Shown here piece after piece: positions 31,252 to 34,396 of a stretch of DNA of 34,396 nt (position 1 is the stretch's first letter; each line of letters starts with the position of its first letter). Where the stretch lies: the NCBI GenBank assembly GCA_028689545.1, contig JAQVCX010000028.1, positions 1-34,396 of the forward strand, written 5' to 3'. Source of the DNA: Parabacteroides sp. (GTDB lineage: Bacteria; Bacteroidota; Bacteroidia; Bacteroidales; Tannerellaceae). Below the pieces are notes generated by a model. It had not been told where the DNA came from, searched no databases, and saw nothing but the letters and a program-made list of their open reading frames with translations. The translations under genes and the position numbers were made by a program.

Positions 31252-33267
31252 TCATATTCTTTCGGGGTAAAAACAATAGTAGTCGTGCTGATAATCAATA
31301 TACTGATATCGTGTTGATAATTCAAACCTTAGATCTTTATTTTTATATAGTTCATTGAAACGATTGTTGAAAATTTGTTTGGCAACTGAAGCATACTGAG
31401 ATGGAACAAGTCGTTCAAAATTATATATAGCACGAGCTATGTCAAATACATCATCTGATATTATTTTATTGTGAGTTGTAATTTTTTGCGCTATATAGAA
31501 ATCTTGATATACGCGACTATTCTTCAATACATTTTTAGCATCAAATTTATCTACTTCTGCACTAAAGAATTTAACGATAGCACTTCCTATAAAATCACAT
31601 AAATGTTGAGCAATTAATCCAGCTTTATCTTTATTTGATTGTACATCTAAAGTTTTGTACAACTGTATGGCATCAACTAATATATCTCTCCGTTCCGATC
31701 TATTGGTTTGTGGGTCAATGAACATTCGCATCTCACACCCATACAGATAAAACAATAGAATCTCCACTGATACCTCAGATGTGTCTTTTTGATGAGATAA
31801 CCACATTAAATATTCATATCGCCATGCAGGAGACATTCCTTTATACGAACAAAAAATATTTTTGGATGTTTCTGATTCATTAGCTGGCAAATTCGGATTC
31901 ACTACTGAGCCATAAATATATGCACTCTCATATCCTGAATAGAATCTGTTTTCCTCAATGATTTTGTTCGGCAGTAGATAGCATTCGCCGATGTAAAAAT
32001 TGCCGCGTGTCAGTTTGATTCCTTGCACCTCTACAACTTCGTTTGACTTAACCCATCGGCATAATTGTCCACGAGATTTATCATAGAATTGTAATTCACG
32101 TTCGGCCTCTTCTTGATTGCCAGCAATGATAGTTTTTGACAAAGTATTATTAATATATCCTGCGATTACAGGATAATTTTCTGCCAATGCTTCAAGTTGA
32201 CGTTTTAGCAGCTCAGAATTTTTGTGTCTCTTGTAATCATCAGCAATATCGAACATTAAAACAAATGCATAGTTTGAATTATCCTTGATGTCAAGGAAAT
32301 CACCTTCAAAAAATGATGCCTTGAAATGATAATAAAATTGTTCCTGTTCTGGATTCGCATTCTGTAAATCAGCAACAGAGTACACATACATATGTTTCCA
32401 ATAAGGCACTTCGTCCATCATACCAGCATTGGAACCAATGCCATTGATTTCATGATTTACCCTAGTTAGCTCTTTGGATACCTCCTCTTTATCAATTAAT
32501 TTTCTTTCAACGGCACTTTTTTGACTATGGAAATGCTCGCCATAATCCTCATTATCATCTTCATCATTTATATTTTCCCGACTAATTGCATTCTGTAATA
32601 GTCCATACATAATTTGCGATATAGTGTACTGACGGTCTATTTCTAATTTTGCATATTCAGTCATACGTTTTTCTAATAACAAGTTCCAATATTTGTGTGC
32701 TAAATCTGGTAATTCGTAGCGATGTATTGCATTTTTTATGAAATTAATCTCTTCGTCAAGATAACCCATTTGATGCATTATATTGGCTTCTTCTCGTAAT
32801 TTGAGGTTTTCTACCCACTTCCTCTTTTGTAAAGTTTTATTCTCTATAATTTTTGCTTTTTCCATAAGAGGGATCTGAACGTTTTCAGTTTTATTTGAAT
32901 GCAAATGTTCTTCCACAATATTACTTTCATCAGAGTTCGCTGACACCCCACCTCGGACAATCGCATTCTTCAATAGTCCGGATACAATTTGTGATATAAT
33001 GTATTGTTGATCTATTTCTTTATCAGACTCTCCATTATGACAGAGAACATCTACTTCTATGTAACTGTTCGTAATATTATTACTCTGTAGATCTGCTGGT
33101 TGTACATCAATAGATGCGCTTTTATTCAATTTGTCATTATTGGATTGATTTACTGATTCATTATTCGATATGGATTTCCCTTTTGTCAATAATACGATTA
33201 CAGTCAATATAACCACAATAATTAGGACATATGTTCCCAGCCAATATATCAGAAGTATTATAGCCAA
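31252..33267 (-). CDS. membrane-anchored TerB_N protein, upstream half of a split gene
   Basis: A 671-residue frame. Residues 1-29 form one hydrophobic helix (anchor), followed by a low-complexity Asn/Ser-rich linker. Two copies of a repeat follow (E84-E145 and E209-E267). A conserved segment then begins P-Y-W-K-H-M-Y-V-Y-S (near 288), and the TerB_N domain spans about 410-545 with R-G-N-F-Y-I-G-E-C-Y-L-L, V-V-N-P-N-L-P and L-L-F-Y-L-Y-G-C-E-M-R-M-F-I-D. The start is a TTG; no ATG or GTG lies in frame upstream before a stop. The frame ends at a TGA after which the same frame continues into TerB_C. If the stop is real, two polypeptides or no functional product result. Confidence 0.82.
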   Translation of the reverse strand: MAIILLIYWLGTYVLIIVVILTVIVLLTKGKSISNNESVNQSNNDKLNKSASIDVQPADLQSNNITNSYIEVDVLCHNGESDKEIDQQYIISQIVSGLLKNAIVRGGVSANSDESNIVEEHLHSNKTENVQIPLMEKAKIIENKTLQKRKWVENLKLREEANIMHQMGYLDEEINFIKNAIHRYELPDLAHKYWNLLLEKRMTEYAKLEIDRQYTISQIMYGLLQNAISRENINDEDDNEDYGEHFHSQKSAVERKLIDKEEVSKELTRVNHEINGIGSNAGMMDEVPYWKHMYVYSVADLQNANPEQEQFYYHFKASFFEGDFLDIKDNSNYAFVLMFDIADDYKRHKNSELLKRQLEALAENYPVIAGYINNTLSKTIIAGNQEEAERELQFYDKSRGQLCRWVKSNEVVEVQGIKLTRGNFYIGECYLLPNKIIEENRFYSGYESAYIYGSVVNPNLPANESETSKNIFCSYKGMSPAWRYEYLMWLSHQKDTSEVSVEILLFYLYGCEMRMFIDPQTNRSERRDILVDAIQLYKTLDVQSNKDKAGLIAQHLCDFIGSAIVKFFSAEVDKFDAKNVLKNSRVYQDFYIAQKITTHNKIISDDVFDIARAIYNFERLVPSQYASVAKQIFNNRFNELYKNKDLRFELSTRYQYIDYQHDYYCFYPERI

Positions 33268-33320
33268 TATGTAATAGATAATTTTCTGTATTAGTCTTAT
33301 TTACGTATAATCTTAGTTTT

Positions 33321-34265
33321 TTACTCTACAAACAAATCGTCAAGTTTGACTTCACTTTGCACGTTGCCGCTATACATATTCTTCTTAACACCGTATGTCG
33401 TTACAAATGTCTGATGTAGAGCTTTACGTGTTTTCGCTGCCGAGCGAAAACTTTCTGCCCGTTCACGTAAGTGTTCATCATATTGTTTTGTGATCTCAAA
33501 CTCACTTTGTGAGAATTTCATTTCGCAAAGATTGATGGTCTGATCTCGGCGATCAATCAATAAATCAATCTGGGCACCATCACCTTTCCATGCACAGACA
33601 TCGCTTTGTACACCACTTATACCCAACTTTTGTTTGATTTGGCGGATATGATGCAGGCATAACTGTTCAAAGGAGTATCCGCTCCATGCTCTACGTGAGG
33701 GAGAATCTATCATATTTTGCCAATGATTCTCATCCTGTCCGCGATACCCTTTGACATAGCGCAAATGAAACAGCGTAAACAAATCCGTCAGTTGGTATAT
33801 CGTTCCACGCTCAATCTTGCCGAATGCAGAGTATTGACGGATAAAATCGCAATCGCTCAAGTTTCGCAGAGCTTTTGTCAAAGCCCCACCATCTTCGATT
33901 TTTGTTGCAGCCATAATTTCATTCCGAGTCATTCCTGTTACTTTGTTTGCCAGAGTCTCGATAATCTGTCTATGCAAAGTAGCTTCATTGAACAGTGAGC
34001 GGAATAAGAAATCGTATTCCCGCACCAACGGTGCATTCTGTATGAAAAAGAGGTTGTCGACATTCTGGGTAAAGCTCAAATTGCGTTCAAGCATTTGCAG
34101 ATAAAGTGGCGTACCTCCAAGAACCATATAACACTCCGCTATTTGATAACGATTCCAGTTAATGCCACGTGAAAGAAGATATTGTTCCGTTTCATGTAAT
34201 GTAAAAGGAGCAAGATATATACTGCGCGTGGTCCGATTGTATAGTCCTCCTTTGTCGGAAAGCAC
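33321..34265 (-). pseudogene. 5'-truncated ATPase with DUF234-type nuclease domain
   Basis: 314 codons from a GTG at 34265. The sequence starts inside a known family of archaeal-type ATPases (V-L-S-D-K-G-G-L-Y-N-R-T-T-R-S-I-Y-L-A-P-F), just after the sensor strand. The Walker A and B part, normally about 150 residues before this, is missing; the frame closes at a TGA eight codons upstream. The winged-helix region and the C-terminal PD-(D/E)XK-like domain (Q-I-D-L-L-I-D with L-C-E-M-K-F-S) are intact. A promoter-like site precedes it at 34322-34352. Without nucleotide binding it is probably dead, though a free nuclease domain is conceivable. Confidence 0.72.
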
Positions 34266-34321
34266 ATTTTCAGGGAGTGTAATTCAAACTCTGTCTGGTT
34301 TCTATTTCTTTTAAATCTCTG

Positions 34322-34352
34322 CAAATATAATTTTTTCTTTTTGGATTTACAA
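34322..34352 (-). promoter_or_regulatory. promoter upstream of the truncated ATPase
   Basis: Minus strand TTG (34350-34352), 20 bases, TATATTTG (34322-34329). No TAnnTTTG box was seen in the 53 bases before the TerB_N gene, so this could drive the ATPase remnant and the TerB operon together. Confidence 0.5.
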
Positions 34353-34396
34353 ATGCTTCTTAAGGCAGTTGTCGGATGTGTGCAAGGGCGGCGAGG

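Noticed and set aside
31252-31254. TGA read as selenocysteine
   Set aside because: No stem-loop resembling a SECIS element was apparent after the codon and the family has no known selenoprotein; a nonsense change is simpler.

Overview
The window looks like a chromosomal segment of a gut Bacteroidales bacterium, most likely Parabacteroides or a close relative. This rests on the fimbrillin-type lipoproteins, the long ispG, the short DUF4292, TPR and EnvC envelope genes, and the recurrent phylum-specific promoter (TTG, about 18-21 bases, TAnnTTTG). Genus is an inference. No tRNA, rRNA, CRISPR array, intact IS or prophage was recognised.

Layout. (1) 19-3790: three tandem secreted lipoproteins of fimbrillin type; the third carries a leucine-rich-repeat-like C-terminal half. 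(2) 3791-4445: a hairpin, a 152-bp MITE-like inverted repeat, and a 58-residue gene with its own promoter. (3) 4446-13821: housekeeping block on the plus strand: rpoN, a PAP2-like membrane protein, gcvH, purE, a heptanucleotide repeat array, ispG, dut, a TPR protein, a DUF4292 lipoprotein and a catalytically degenerate EnvC/LytM protein. (4) 13844-14995: a RhuM-family gene inserted at the 3' end of envC, followed by a second, synonymously diverged copy of the envC tail, then an array of short palindromes. (5) 15044-19203, minus strand: a secreted PI-PLC-like protein and the uronate operon kdgK-eda-uxaC, which turns glucuronate to fructuronate, phosphorylates KDG and cleaves KDPG. (6) 19286-22143: an AAA-ATPase/nuclease gene broken by one stop codon, a small RNA locus and a dus gene. 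(7) 22144-25319: an array of 22-bp palindromic units, then a U32 peptidase, a thioesterase and dprA.

(8) 25320-34396 is visibly more AT-rich and looks like an accessory or defence island. It opens with a second copy of the small RNA locus and a decayed mazEF pair. It then holds a minus-strand operon for a TerB_N/TerB/TerB_C protein (split by a single in-frame TGA), a BrxD-like P-loop ATPase and an Lhr/BrxHI-like helicase. Upstream lies the 5'-truncated remnant of an ATPase/DUF234 gene. The ATPase-helicase pair resembles the BrxD-BrxHI pair of type 2 BREX, but no PglX/Z/W/Y or methyltransferase is in the window, so the TerB protein may be the sensor or effector of a separate system. This is the strongest candidate for an undescribed system here.

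All base composition and homology statements are by eye. No database or folding program was run.
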